Origin: Dialister sp. UBA734
Lineage (GTDB): Bacteria > Bacillota > Negativicutes > Veillonellales > Dialisteraceae
Direction of reading: 5' to 3'
DNA: 16,272 nucleotides
Assembly: GCA_002297935.1 (NCBI GenBank)
Contig: DBLC01000079.1
Coordinates: forward strand, 386 to 16,657
Part shown: in pieces, positions 1 to 9,213 of the stretch
Numbering within the stretch: the first letter of the stretch is position 1
Layout: each line of letters starts with the position of its first letter
Program-made: the position numbers and the translations under genes
The notes under the pieces: model-generated
What the model saw: only the letters and a program-made list of their open reading frames with translations
Databases searched by the model: none
Told to the model about the DNA's origin: nothing

Positions 1-36
1 TCCTCGCTTTGAATAAAAATTCAAGAATAATTTCAA

Positions 37-62
37 ACCATGATTAAATCAGTGTTTCCTTA
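37..62. repeat. Left arm of 26-bp inverted repeat bracketing the type III cassette
   Basis: The reverse complement of this stretch matches 9705-9730 at 25 of 26 positions. The arm contains the short palindrome TGATTTAATCA. It lies about 65 bp beyond the res stop codon, and its partner lies beyond the leader of the first gene, so the pair encloses the whole defence operon plus the upstream RNA region. Its role (element end, recombination site or regulator-binding site) cannot be decided from sequence alone. Confidence 0.7.
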
Positions 63-128
63 AACAATAGGAATTACCACAATAATAACCTGTATGCCTT
101 CATGGCACCATCATATTACGACAACATC

Positions 129-3100
129 TTATTTCATCACTTTTTCCATTAAATCCTGATAGCTATCTACCACGCTATAGGTCACCTGATCATTACTGAT
201 GGCTTTGAAATGCTCCGTTGCACACTTGATTTTTGCATCTTCTATCTTTCTAAGCTCCATAGAGGAAACATTTCCCTTCGTTTCTGCCACGAAGTAAATG
301 TGTTTCACTTCCCCATCATGAAAGGCAATGGCCCAATCGGGGTTATACTTCCCTACTGGTGTAGAAATAAAGAATCCGCTAGGCAGTTTGACATAGACCG
401 CCACTTCCTGACTGGTATCCAATTTCTCCGCAAATTTCTTCTCGTTATCTGAATCGTAGACCACATGGCTATACAAGCTCTTCTTTGCCCGGAAAGCATC
501 TATATCCAGACGGCCTCGCTTTTCTCCTTCAAAGAAAATATCCGTGCTATAACTATCTTCCAGTGCACGATAGGTGATATGATCAATCACTTCATTGGCC
601 TTCTGCTCATTGATGATCTGTGCTGCCCGAATGATGAAAGCCTCCGGATTATTCTTGAACATAGCAAAAGTCGTTTTGCTGATTCCCTGTAAAATAGAAA
701 TCATATCACGCCGAGTCAGGCCTGTCTCACTCACCAATTTCCCTACCAAGTCATACTTGATATCCCGACTGGCAGCCAGCTCAATTTCGTGACTGCTATG
801 ATTCTGCACTTCTCGAAAAGCCGTGCCGGATAAAAGACTATCTTTGGAATCAATCTTCTCCATCTCCCCTTGGCTCACCACATAGCGCACCGCCGGAACG
901 TTAAGGAATTTGTCCAAAGCAGCTACTGCGTTATCCACAAGCTGCTTACTATCAAAAGACACCTTATAAACCGTCTTTTCATGAATCTGGTTCCACAGGG
1001 TCTTAAACTCCTTTTGCTCCAATTTATCGGACTGTACTTTGACGGTGATATTGTTCTGTCTGGCATTTTCCGGTTTATTTGCATTCGAACTATAGACCGT
1101 ATCCAATAGTTTTATTAATGCATCTGCTTCTCCCACCAATATTTCTGGCATTTGTACCGTATGATTTTCCTTCGCTTGATAATACTCATCCGTCAAATGA
1201 CCATCATCATCAATATAATTTTCACGGAGCATTCGACGATAAATAGCTCCAGCTGCATGATGATCAATGACATAGATCGTACCATCGGACTTCGTAATTT
1301 TTTTATTTTCAAAGAAATCGACAGTAATTTCCTGTGGTCTATCACTGACCGCTTCCGCCATTTCACTTTGAAGTCCTTTAGCAAAGGATTCATAGCTTTC
1401 ACTGGCGATGACAGTGAGTGTATTGATATCCTGCACCCGTTCCTCGCCGACTCGCTCTGCATCCATACGATTGCCATCCTGGTCGACGCAGAGACGCATA
1501 CCGCGGCCCACTTCTTGTCGTTTTCGTGTTTCGCTGCTGCTGTTCTTCAAAGTGCAGATTTGGAAAACATTCGGATTATCCCACCCTTCTCGAAGGGCCG
1601 AATGGGAGAAAATGAATCGCACTGGTTCCGCAAAAGAAAGAAGTCGTTCCTTGTCTTTCATAATGAGGTCATAGGCATCCACATCATCGGATGTTTTTTC
1701 TTTTTTATTGACTTTACCGTTGACGAGCTTTCCCTTCTTATCGATGGAGAAATAGCCCGTATGGGTTTGTTCTACGGGGATGCTATACAAATATTTTTCA
1801 TAAGCCCGATCTGATGGGTCCAGTGTCCCCTGGTAATGGTCCAAGATATCTTTGTATTCTTCTTCAAATAGTTCCGCAAATTCTCCATTCACCGGCTGTC
1901 CACTTTCATCATATTTCCGATAATGGGACACTTCATCAATGAAGAAAAGGGAAAGCACTTTGATCCCTTCTCGATAGAGCTGCCGTTCCCGTTCTAGGTG
2001 AGACAGGATGGTTTCTCGGATTTGGAGCCGCCGGAGTTCTTTTTCACTGATAGTGCCATGTACTTCTCCCACGGTCAGCTTCAATCCATTGAGAAATTCT
2101 ACCGTATTGTCTCTGCCATCAATGGATTTGACGATAAAATTATTCTTATATTCCTCCAACTCTCCTGAGTACTCATACAGGTTATCTCCATAATGAATGA
2201 TACGACTTTTCTTCTTGACTCCATTTTTCATTTTCACATCGAAAGAAATAGTGGCCGTGGGATTGTCTTTCGATAGATTGATGCTCTCCACATATACATA
2301 ACTTTCGGTGGCCGTACTGCCCGTAGCAGAAATCCCCTTCACAGAAATCTTCTTCACGATTTTCCGGTTGTACGCATCTAGGGCATCCAAGCGATAAATC
2401 AAATTGTACCGTTCTTTCGGAGTCGCGGAGTAGCGTAGTGTAAAAAGCGGATGGAAATCTTTCAATCGTTCTTTTGTCTGCTTTCCTTCCACGGACTGTG
2501 GTTCATCAATGATGACAATCGGATGGGTCGCTGCAATCACATCGATAGGTTTCCGACTTTGAAATTCATCCAGCTCCATGTAAATACGACGGGCATCTTT
2601 CCCTTTCGCATTGAAAGCCTGGGCATTGATGATCATCACATGGATATCATGCCCATTGGCAAAATCCTGAATCTTGGAAAGTTGGGAAGAATTATAAATG
2701 AAGAAACGAAGTTTTTTGCCATACATATCCGCAAAATAATCTTGGGTACTTTGGAAAGATTTATACACTCCTTCGCGAATAGCAATGCTTGGCACTACCA
2801 CGATGAACTTGCTCCAACCATACCGCTTGTTTAGTTCAAACATGGTCTTCGTATAGGTAAAAGTCTTTCCTGTGCCGGTTTCCATTTCTACGGTCAAATT
2901 GTATTTTCCATGCAAAGAGGTGGATGGTTCGATGAGATATTTTTTCTGGATATCTTGGATATGACGGAGAATCATCTCACCGGTGAGAGATGGAGAAATA
3001 GGGACATTGCGCCATCCTTTCGTCTCTGCATCAAAACCCTCTCCCAAGACAGTCTGATACAATTCTCCTTGGTCAATCAAGTATAAGCCATCATCCCCAG

Positions 3101-3185
3101 TGGCTCTGGTCTGTCCTGCAAATACATCACATACCGCCTGGGCGGCTTCGGTCTGGAATGACTGCTCTTTGTAAATGAATCGCAT
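129..3185 (-). CDS. res: Type III restriction enzyme, Res subunit (SF2 helicase-nuclease)
   Basis: The product is 1018 aa, close to the roughly 970-1000 aa usual for type III Res proteins. It is the ATP-dependent translocase and nuclease that, complexed with Mod, cuts DNA with unmethylated sites. SF2 motifs are in order: Walker A TGTGKT (about residues 103-108), DEPQ box (227-230), SATP (253-256), then REGWDNPNVFQ and RQEVGRGMRL (about 530-570). The C-terminus carries a PD-(D/E)xK nuclease signature, PDWAI at about 949 followed by AETKG with E968 and K970. The chosen ATG has an AAGGAGG site 5 nt upstream, and the gene begins only 10 bp after the mod stop, as in classical mod-res pairs. It is the last gene of the four-gene operon. 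No convincing terminator is seen in the 128 bp downstream. All key residues are intact. Confidence 0.95.
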   Translation of the reverse strand: MRFIYKEQSFQTEAAQAVCDVFAGQTRATGDDGLYLIDQGELYQTVLGEGFDAETKGWRNVPISPSLTGEMILRHIQDIQKKYLIEPSTSLHGKYNLTVEMETGTGKTFTYTKTMFELNKRYGWSKFIVVVPSIAIREGVYKSFQSTQDYFADMYGKKLRFFIYNSSQLSKIQDFANGHDIHVMIINAQAFNAKGKDARRIYMELDEFQSRKPIDVIAATHPIVIIDEPQSVEGKQTKERLKDFHPLFTLRYSATPKERYNLIYRLDALDAYNRKIVKKISVKGISATGSTATESYVYVESINLSKDNPTATISFDVKMKNGVKKKSRIIHYGDNLYEYSGELEEYKNNFIVKSIDGRDNTVEFLNGLKLTVGEVHGTISEKELRRLQIRETILSHLERERQLYREGIKVLSLFFIDEVSHYRKYDESGQPVNGEFAELFEEEYKDILDHYQGTLDPSDRAYEKYLYSIPVEQTHTGYFSIDKKGKLVNGKVNKKEKTSDDVDAYDLIMKDKERLLSFAEPVRFIFSHSALREGWDNPNVFQICTLKNSSSETRKRQEVGRGMRLCVDQDGNRMDAERVGEERVQDINTLTVIASESYESFAKGLQSEMAEAVSDRPQEITVDFFENKKITKSDGTIYVIDHHAAGAIYRRMLRENYIDDDGHLTDEYYQAKENHTVQMPEILVGEADALIKLLDTVYSSNANKPENARQNNITVKVQSDKLEQKEFKTLWNQIHEKTVYKVSFDSKQLVDNAVAALDKFLNVPAVRYVVSQGEMEKIDSKDSLLSGTAFREVQNHSSHEIELAASRDIKYDLVGKLVSETGLTRRDMISILQGISKTTFAMFKNNPEAFIIRAAQIINEQKANEVIDHITYRALEDSYSTDIFFEGEKRGRLDIDAFRAKKSLYSHVVYDSDNEKKFAEKLDTSQEVAVYVKLPSGFFISTPVGKYNPDWAIAFHDGEVKHIYFVAETKGNVSSMELRKIEDAKIKCATEHFKAISNDQVTYSVVDSYQDLMEKVMK

Positions 3186-3195
3186 AGCAGCCTCC

Positions 3196-5154
3196 TTATA
3201 TAACCTTGATGGTAGTATCTGGCGAAAGCAATTTAAAAATTTCCGTCACATTGATTTTCGCTGGACTATCTGGGAAACAAAAATCTCGGAAAACCACACG
3301 CAGCGGCTGTTTTCTTGCCATACCGTAGATCACCGATTCTGGAATATTCTCATCAAAGCAAGCCAGTAAATCCCCATCTCCATAGTTATGAACCGTGCAG
3401 CCATCTATGACTTCACTGGTATACTTCTTGGAAAGTGGCAATCCCCAATCGACGATACAACCAAAGAGTAAATCGAGGCCGCTCCGGTCCTCTTTGATAT
3501 TGGACGCCATATCCGAAAGAGAGGCTTGGGTGAAATCCTCTGCCGCATAGTAGATATCCTTCATATTGGACTCATCCACTTTGAAGACCCGGAATCCCAC
3601 GTCCAAATCCGGGGTGGTCAAAGGCTCTTTCTCTTTGATTTTTTCTCCAGCCAGACGAATCCGTTCTTCACCAATATCACAAATCGTTTTATAGCCATCT
3701 TTATATGCATCACTTTTTATATCACATAATTCCGGTAACTGTACTAAAATAAATTTCCTTGTTCCTGCACCCACACTATTCAAATTCATTACTGCATGAG
3801 CCGTTGTCGCAGAGCCAGAGAAGAAATCTAAAACCGTTGCATTATCCTTTTCACATGCAATCCTAATACAATCTTCTACTGCATATATAGATTTAGGATA
3901 GTCAAAATACTTTTTCCCCATTAATGAAACAACTAAATTATTACCATACTCAGTAGATGAATATTTCTTATCATCCCAAACTGTCAAAGGTAACATTCCT
4001 TCATCTTTCATTCTTGATTTTATATATACTGCCCATCTCTTATCTTTATCAAGACGAATGCACATTTCCCCATACTCTTTTCTTGCTCGGTCTAATCCCC
4101 ATTTCCAACGCCGTTCTCTCCCTGTTTCATCCACAGGATACACTACTGTTTCATCATTGTGCACTATATCTAAGCAATGATATTCTCTCTTTTCGTCATC
4201 CCATTCCAACCGTGGAATACGAAACCCAGTTCCATCCTTTTTTATAAAAATAGGGTAAAACATAGATGGTGCATCTTCTTTGTATCCACCATGCTTTCTA
4301 AAATTCACCCACTCAAAACTGCCATATTCATCATTTTCTTTATATCTTGCTAATTGTTTATCATTTCTTGGTAATCTGCCTAATTTTGCCACATTAGATT
4401 TACCATAAAATAGTGCATACTCATGTGCTATTGACGCTCCTGTTACAGTTGATCTTCCTGATGGATTATTTTTTATAATAATGGTAGCTAAGTGGTTTTC
4501 CTCTCCAAAAACTTCATTCATTATTTCAGTTACATTTGCAATTTCATTATCATCAATAGTCAAAACTATTATTCCACTATCATTTAAAAAATTACTTGCT
4601 ACAAGTAAACGAGAATAAATCATACTACACCAATCACTATGAAATCTTCCATTACTTTTAGCATTTAAAACTAAATTTTGTCCATATTCATTAAAAAGAT
4701 TTTGTTCTTCAAAAAAAGCATCTTCTGTTTGAAAAAAATTATTTTTATATATCAGATTTTTCCCTGTATTATATGGTGGATCAACATAAAGAACATCAAT
4801 CTTTCCCAAGTAAGATTCCTGCAATAGTTTCAGTGCTTCCAGATTGTCCCCTTCGATATAGATATTTTCCGTAGTATCCCAATTCTTACTTTTCTCTTTG
4901 CAAGGACGCAACGTTTTCCGGATGGGTTTATTGGCTTCTACGATGGCTTTTTTCTTTCCCACCCAGTTAAATTCATAGGCTTCTCCCCCATCAACTACAT
5001 CAGGCGAGAGAAGTTGCTTCAGAATTTTGAAATTAATGCCTTGGGTTACCCCCCCATTTTTGTCAACCTCAGTGGCACATTCAGGAAAAAGTTTCAACAG
5101 TTTCTTGATATTTTCCGCTGTGCCATCAGAGGTTTCCATTTTCATTTTATTCAT
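3196..5154 (-). CDS. mod: Type III DNA adenine methyltransferase, Mod subunit
   Basis: This 652-aa protein is a beta-class N6-adenine methyltransferase that provides sequence recognition and methylation for the Mod-Res complex. The catalytic DPPY motif (YVDPPYNTGK) is at about residues 124-131 and the AdoMet-binding motif VLDFFSGSATT at about 441-451. The variable stretch between them (about 240-400) is the likely target recognition domain. The ATG directly follows the TAA of the upstream gene, and GGGAGG lies 8 nt ahead inside that gene, suggesting translational coupling. Sample 60-base blocks in the middle of the gene, about 3680-4795, are near 22-30% GC, against roughly 40-50% in the flanking parts of the same gene. 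This points to replacement of residues about 120-490 by recombination. The reading frame is intact. The target sequence cannot be predicted here. Confidence 0.95.
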   Translation of the reverse strand: MNKMKMETSDGTAENIKKLLKLFPECATEVDKNGGVTQGINFKILKQLLSPDVVDGGEAYEFNWVGKKKAIVEANKPIRKTLRPCKEKSKNWDTTENIYIEGDNLEALKLLQESYLGKIDVLYVDPPYNTGKNLIYKNNFFQTEDAFFEEQNLFNEYGQNLVLNAKSNGRFHSDWCSMIYSRLLVASNFLNDSGIIVLTIDDNEIANVTEIMNEVFGEENHLATIIIKNNPSGRSTVTGASIAHEYALFYGKSNVAKLGRLPRNDKQLARYKENDEYGSFEWVNFRKHGGYKEDAPSMFYPIFIKKDGTGFRIPRLEWDDEKREYHCLDIVHNDETVVYPVDETGRERRWKWGLDRARKEYGEMCIRLDKDKRWAVYIKSRMKDEGMLPLTVWDDKKYSSTEYGNNLVVSLMGKKYFDYPKSIYAVEDCIRIACEKDNATVLDFFSGSATTAHAVMNLNSVGAGTRKFILVQLPELCDIKSDAYKDGYKTICDIGEERIRLAGEKIKEKEPLTTPDLDVGFRVFKVDESNMKDIYYAAEDFTQASLSDMASNIKEDRSGLDLLFGCIVDWGLPLSKKYTSEVIDGCTVHNYGDGDLLACFDENIPESVIYGMARKQPLRVVFRDFCFPDSPAKINVTEIFKLLSPDTTIKVI

Positions 5155-5796
5155 TTATAAAGCCTCCCATTGTTTTTTGATTTTCATATATTGTTCACGC
5201 AGTTCCACTTGCCGATTGTACTGCTTCTCTTTTCTTACCTTCTTTTTCAGTTTATCCATTTCCTTCTTGAGTTGCTGTCGCTCACTTTCTATAGCAATAG
5301 ATTTTTCCAAGGAATGGTCCGTATCTTTTGCCAGTTCTCCGCCGGCAATCTGTCGCACCCAATTTTCATATATGGCATCTGTAGAAAGTCCTTCCACCCG
5401 AAGGGAGAGGTCATCTTCCTCCATCCAGTCAGTATGGAAATATCGTTTCACTTGCACCGATTGATTCGTCACGGACTTATAGGCCATCCAAGCCTGCACT
5501 TCTCCTTCCCAGTGAAGTAAAAAGAGAATATGATAGGGAATGGTTTGGTCAATAATTTTCAGAAGTTCCGCCGGAGCTACTAATTCTTTCATCCACAGTT
5601 CTAGTATTTCTATCTCTGTGACATCTTTCCCTTCTGCAATGTTCATCGTAGAAGGAGCTATTTTATAGGACCAGCGAATCTGCTCTACTCCATCGATAAA
5701 AAGTCGTTTCAATGAGGGAGTGACAGAGCCATATTCATAGAATTTCTTCTTCGGAATTACTTTCCCGAAATGGGTTGTATCTGGCAATACCAGCAT
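5155..5796 (-). CDS. DUF4391 domain protein of an extended type III R-M operon
   Basis: This 213-aa protein resembles the DUF4391 family in its N-terminal LPDTTHFGKVIPKKKFYEYG, a central IDQTIPYHILFLLHWEGEV strand-rich stretch and a YFHTDWMEED motif. The last roughly 50 residues (about 165-213) are rich in K, E, R and Q with heptad-like spacing and probably form a coiled coil. No catalytic motif is recognisable. The family's biochemical role is not known to me; its members occur beside SNF2 helicases and type III mod genes, which suggests a bridging or accessory subunit. The start has an AAAGGAG site 6 nt upstream. The stop codon abuts the mod start (TAAATG), so the two are probably translationally coupled. 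Family assignment is from recalled similarity, not a search. Confidence 0.8.
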   Translation of the reverse strand: MLVLPDTTHFGKVIPKKKFYEYGSVTPSLKRLFIDGVEQIRWSYKIAPSTMNIAEGKDVTEIEILELWMKELVAPAELLKIIDQTIPYHILFLLHWEGEVQAWMAYKSVTNQSVQVKRYFHTDWMEEDDLSLRVEGLSTDAIYENWVRQIAGGELAKDTDHSLEKSIAIESERQQLKKEMDKLKKKVRKEKQYNRQVELREQYMKIKKQWEAL

Positions 5797-5841
5797 GAAA
5801 ATCTCCTTTATTCTAATGAGCTAACGAGTCATACTAAGGAA

Positions 5842-8800
5842 TTAACGAATCACAAGGAAGCAAATGAGTTCGAAATCGTCCAGTCCTGCTACCTCGGATA
5901 GTAAGGCAGAAGTACCACCTCCAGAAAACAGGCTGTCAATGTCACTTTCTTCTTTCACGTGAATGATAGAATCAATGGCCGTACTCAGCAAAGCAGACTG
6001 TTTTTCCATATGCTTCCCATTTTGTGTTTCTTCATTGAAGGCATGATACAATTCCTTGATAGGCTTCGTCTTTCCTTTGCATAGTTTCCGCAGGGTATCC
6101 AGCAATTCTTTGGGATTCAAGTAATCACAGAGGATGTCTCCATCATTTCCGACATAAACCATGTAAAAGGGATGAATCCGATTTCTATGGTCGATGTTCA
6201 CACTATTATTGATATTTCTTAGTACAAAGAAAGCACCCGGTGGCAGGCCCTCTTCGGCTGGAACGACCGCATGAAGTCCATGAGGTAGATTCTCTATTTC
6301 CTTATGGTGCTTCACATATTCCAGAAGGTCCATCCGAAATTCATTGAGTCCCAAATCCATGATGGAAATCCCCGACCCCATGTCTTCCATATCCACCACT
6401 TCATCTTTGAGGCGTTTCAGTTGTTCTTTTCTATATTGCAAATCTCCATTTTCTTCTGGGGTGAGCGGATTGTCATCGCCTGTAGCTGTCATGATGGAAA
6501 TTTTCATCTTTGATTCCACACGGGCTTTTAGCTGGATATATTCATCCAGCGATACATCAGGCCAGAAGTTCACCATCTGGATTTCTTTGTTTCGGCTGCC
6601 AATACGGTCCACTCGCCCAAAGCGCTGAATCAGCCGGACCGGATTCCAGTGGATATCATAATTGATCACACAATCGCAATCTTGCAAGTTTTGCCCTTCG
6701 GAGATGCAATCGGTAGCCACAAGAATATCAATGGTTTGTGATATATTGGGACACAAGGTTTGTTTATCTTTGGAAATAGGGGAAAATAAGGTCAATATGG
6801 TATTGAAATCCGGAGCTATCTTAGGAATCGTCGTTTTTCCATGATCATCTCCCACAATCAAAGCCGACTCCACTCCATCATGAACTTTGAAGTAACTGGC
6901 TATCGCTTGATAGATATAGGATGCGGTGTCTGAAAAGGCTGAAAAAATCAGGACTTTTCGATTTCCTGGATTCATAGGATGATGGATTTTATCAGAAATT
7001 TCATGAATCAATGTTTGTAATTTCTTATCACTGGCCGGTCTAATCTCACTGACTCGTTGATGCAATTCGTCTAGTATCTTTTCATCCGATGCCAATAAAG
7101 AATCCCATGTCAGGTAGTCCATATCCGAAAGTGCCACTGGTACTTTTCTTCCTACAAAGAAGTCGATGTCTTCCTCTTGTAATTCCGTTGCTAGATTTGT
7201 TTCCGCCACAGATAACACTGTCATATGAGATGCTTTATAGACTTTGTACTCCGCAATTTGTTTTCGTACAGCTTTGATATATCCTTCCACTTTTTCCAAT
7301 GTTTTGGAGAACGAATAGACAGAACTTTCTAGGCGTTTCAGTAAATTGATACTCATGAGGCGCTGAATCCCAAATTCACGCCCCACTTGGGTAAGCCCTT
7401 TCCTTCCCCCTTCTTGGTCGGTTTCGTACTTATATCGCTTGGATGGCTGGATATAGTTGGAAGGAATGTAAATAGCAAGATTAAGCTCTGTCAGTTTTTG
7501 ATAGATTTCATCATAGGTGATGGCTCCGGGCAAATCGGTCAGCCCCACTTGAAGGGATACAGGCTTTCGACGATGGGGAAACACACCAATTTTTTCCATA
7601 TCGTAGTATTTCCGTATATGGTTTCTGGAGCGAGCAATAGTCACACTATCCAACAGTTCAAAAAAATCAAAATCCAGTTCATTCAAAAGTGCCTGGGTCG
7701 TCCTCTGCTCTGCTGGTTGTTGAGACCATCGATTGTATACCCTTTGGGCAGAACGAAAAATATCATCAATAGATTTCTTGGTATTTAGTTTCTGGTCGAT
7801 TTCTTCTGTATTTCCTTCATAGGCCAGTTGTAATTGGTTCTTTAAATCAGTAAAACGATTATTCACAGGAGTGGCGGAAAGCATCAGTACTTTCGTCTTG
7901 ACGCCGCTTTGGATGACTTTTTTCATCAGTTTGGCATAGCGATTTTCTTTGTCACCTTCTCCGCTCCACTGTCCCCCATTTCGGAAATTGTGTGATTCAT
8001 CAATGACAACCAAGTCGTAATTGCCCCAGTTGAGACGGCTCAGGTCTAATCCATTAGATTGTCCCTTCGTTCTCGATAAATCTGTATGATATAGCACGTC
8101 ATAGTTGAGACGATCGGATGCAATGGGATTATTGACATAATTGTCTTTATATGTGTTCCAGTTAGCCGCCAGTTTTTTAGGGCATAACACGAGAACTGTC
8201 TTATTTCTATTTTCATAGTACTTGATAACCGATAACGCAGTAAACGTTTTCCCCAACCCTACGCTATCGGCTAAAATGCAACCGTTGTATTTTTCCAGCT
8301 TATTGATAATCGCTAAAGCAGCATCTTTTTGAAAGTCATACAGCATATTCCAAATTTTGCTATTTTTAAATCCCGTCGCTTCATTGGGCAAGACATCTTC
8401 CGATATATCTTCCAAAAATTCACTGAAAATATTGTATAATGCCATGAAATAAATCAGCTCTGGAGAATTTTCTGCGTAGGCATTAGAAATATTTTCTATG
8501 ATAGATTCTGTAACATCTTGTAATTTTTCTTTATCTTTCCATATCTGGTTAAAGAGGGTAAGAAAACGTTGTACATTCTCTGGTTCCTCTGTAGCCATAG
8601 GACAGAAATAACTATTATTTCCTCGTTCACAACCCAAGCCGACAGTAGTAAATTCTGTGATTGGCTGATACACAATACCGTGGCCTTTGTAATCATCGAT
8701 AACAAGAAAACCTGGCATGTTTTCTTTTGTGGTATTTGATTGAAATGTTGCCTTCTTATCTATCCATTCCCCACATTCCTGCGCAATAGATTTTTGAGTC

Positions 8801-9087
8801 ATTTCATTTCTAAGTTTAATTTCATATTCAGTGCCATATAAACTATGTTCTCGATGTAGCTTTGGAATATAAAATTCTCGCTGCTGTTTTTCAGTTGTTT
8901 CTTTCGTAAAGGTGGGTGATTGATAAATAAACCGAAACTCTTTTATGCCTTGCAACTGCTTTTTCAATTCTCGATAGGCATACATAGAAAAATAAGCAGC
9001 CACAAGGGAAACGCGGTTGCCTGCTTTGATTTTCTGAATGAGATCCTCTTTCAGCGTGTACTGCACATTATCAATAAATTGCTGCAT
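5842..9087 (-). CDS. SNF2-family helicase with degenerate N-terminal PLD-like domain
   Basis: The product is about 1081 aa. Residue numbers count from the upstream ATG at 9099; I prefer the ATG at 9087, which has GGGAG 5 nt upstream. Residues about 20-185 have the layout of a PLD/NgoFVII-type nuclease domain (VSLVAAYFSMYAYREL, then a FTTVGLG strand near 150-156), but no HxK pair is visible where it is expected. The SNF2/HepA motor follows: ADSVGLGKT (277-285), DESH (367-370), LSATPVNN (407-414), ATDCISEGQNL (795-805) and QRFGRVDRIGS (825-835). The C-terminal 200 residues are of unassigned fold. It is the first gene of the operon, 45 bp before the DUF4391 gene. It probably acts as a DNA translocase in the defence complex. 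No strong promoter is visible in the 60 bp ahead of it; TATTAT and TATACAT near 9128-9137 are weak candidates. Confidence 0.9.
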   Translation of the reverse strand: MQQFIDNVQYTLKEDLIQKIKAGNRVSLVAAYFSMYAYRELKKQLQGIKEFRFIYQSPTFTKETTEKQQREFYIPKLHREHSLYGTEYEIKLRNEMTQKSIAQECGEWIDKKATFQSNTTKENMPGFLVIDDYKGHGIVYQPITEFTTVGLGCERGNNSYFCPMATEEPENVQRFLTLFNQIWKDKEKLQDVTESIIENISNAYAENSPELIYFMALYNIFSEFLEDISEDVLPNEATGFKNSKIWNMLYDFQKDAALAIINKLEKYNGCILADSVGLGKTFTALSVIKYYENRNKTVLVLCPKKLAANWNTYKDNYVNNPIASDRLNYDVLYHTDLSRTKGQSNGLDLSRLNWGNYDLVVIDESHNFRNGGQWSGEGDKENRYAKLMKKVIQSGVKTKVLMLSATPVNNRFTDLKNQLQLAYEGNTEEIDQKLNTKKSIDDIFRSAQRVYNRWSQQPAEQRTTQALLNELDFDFFELLDSVTIARSRNHIRKYYDMEKIGVFPHRRKPVSLQVGLTDLPGAITYDEIYQKLTELNLAIYIPSNYIQPSKRYKYETDQEGGRKGLTQVGREFGIQRLMSINLLKRLESSVYSFSKTLEKVEGYIKAVRKQIAEYKVYKASHMTVLSVAETNLATELQEEDIDFFVGRKVPVALSDMDYLTWDSLLASDEKILDELHQRVSEIRPASDKKLQTLIHEISDKIHHPMNPGNRKVLIFSAFSDTASYIYQAIASYFKVHDGVESALIVGDDHGKTTIPKIAPDFNTILTLFSPISKDKQTLCPNISQTIDILVATDCISEGQNLQDCDCVINYDIHWNPVRLIQRFGRVDRIGSRNKEIQMVNFWPDVSLDEYIQLKARVESKMKISIMTATGDDNPLTPEENGDLQYRKEQLKRLKDEVVDMEDMGSGISIMDLGLNEFRMDLLEYVKHHKEIENLPHGLHAVVPAEEGLPPGAFFVLRNINNSVNIDHRNRIHPFYMVYVGNDGDILCDYLNPKELLDTLRKLCKGKTKPIKELYHAFNEETQNGKHMEKQSALLSTAIDSIIHVKEESDIDSLFSGGGTSALLSEVAGLDDFELICFLVIR

Positions 9088-9153
9088 CATTTCTCCCATC
9101 TTTCTTTTATAGTCTACTTACCCATGTTATGTATAATAGTAATACAAAACCAT

Positions 9154-9201
9154 AAAAAAAGCCATGAAATATTGCCTATACAGCGATATTTCGTGGCTTT
9201 T
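9154..9201 (-). terminator. Strong Rho-independent terminator upstream of the helicase gene
   Basis: Two 16-nt arms (9157-9172 and 9186-9201) are reverse complements at 15 of 16 positions around a 13-nt loop. On the minus strand the stem runs into an eight-T tract, the pattern of an intrinsic terminator. It stops a minus-strand transcript coming from the 9214-9520 region before the helicase gene. The plus strand also shows some T after the stem, so weak bidirectional action is possible. The arrangement could also act as an attenuator for the cassette. Confidence 0.85.
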
Positions 9202-9213
9202 CCACTACAAAAA

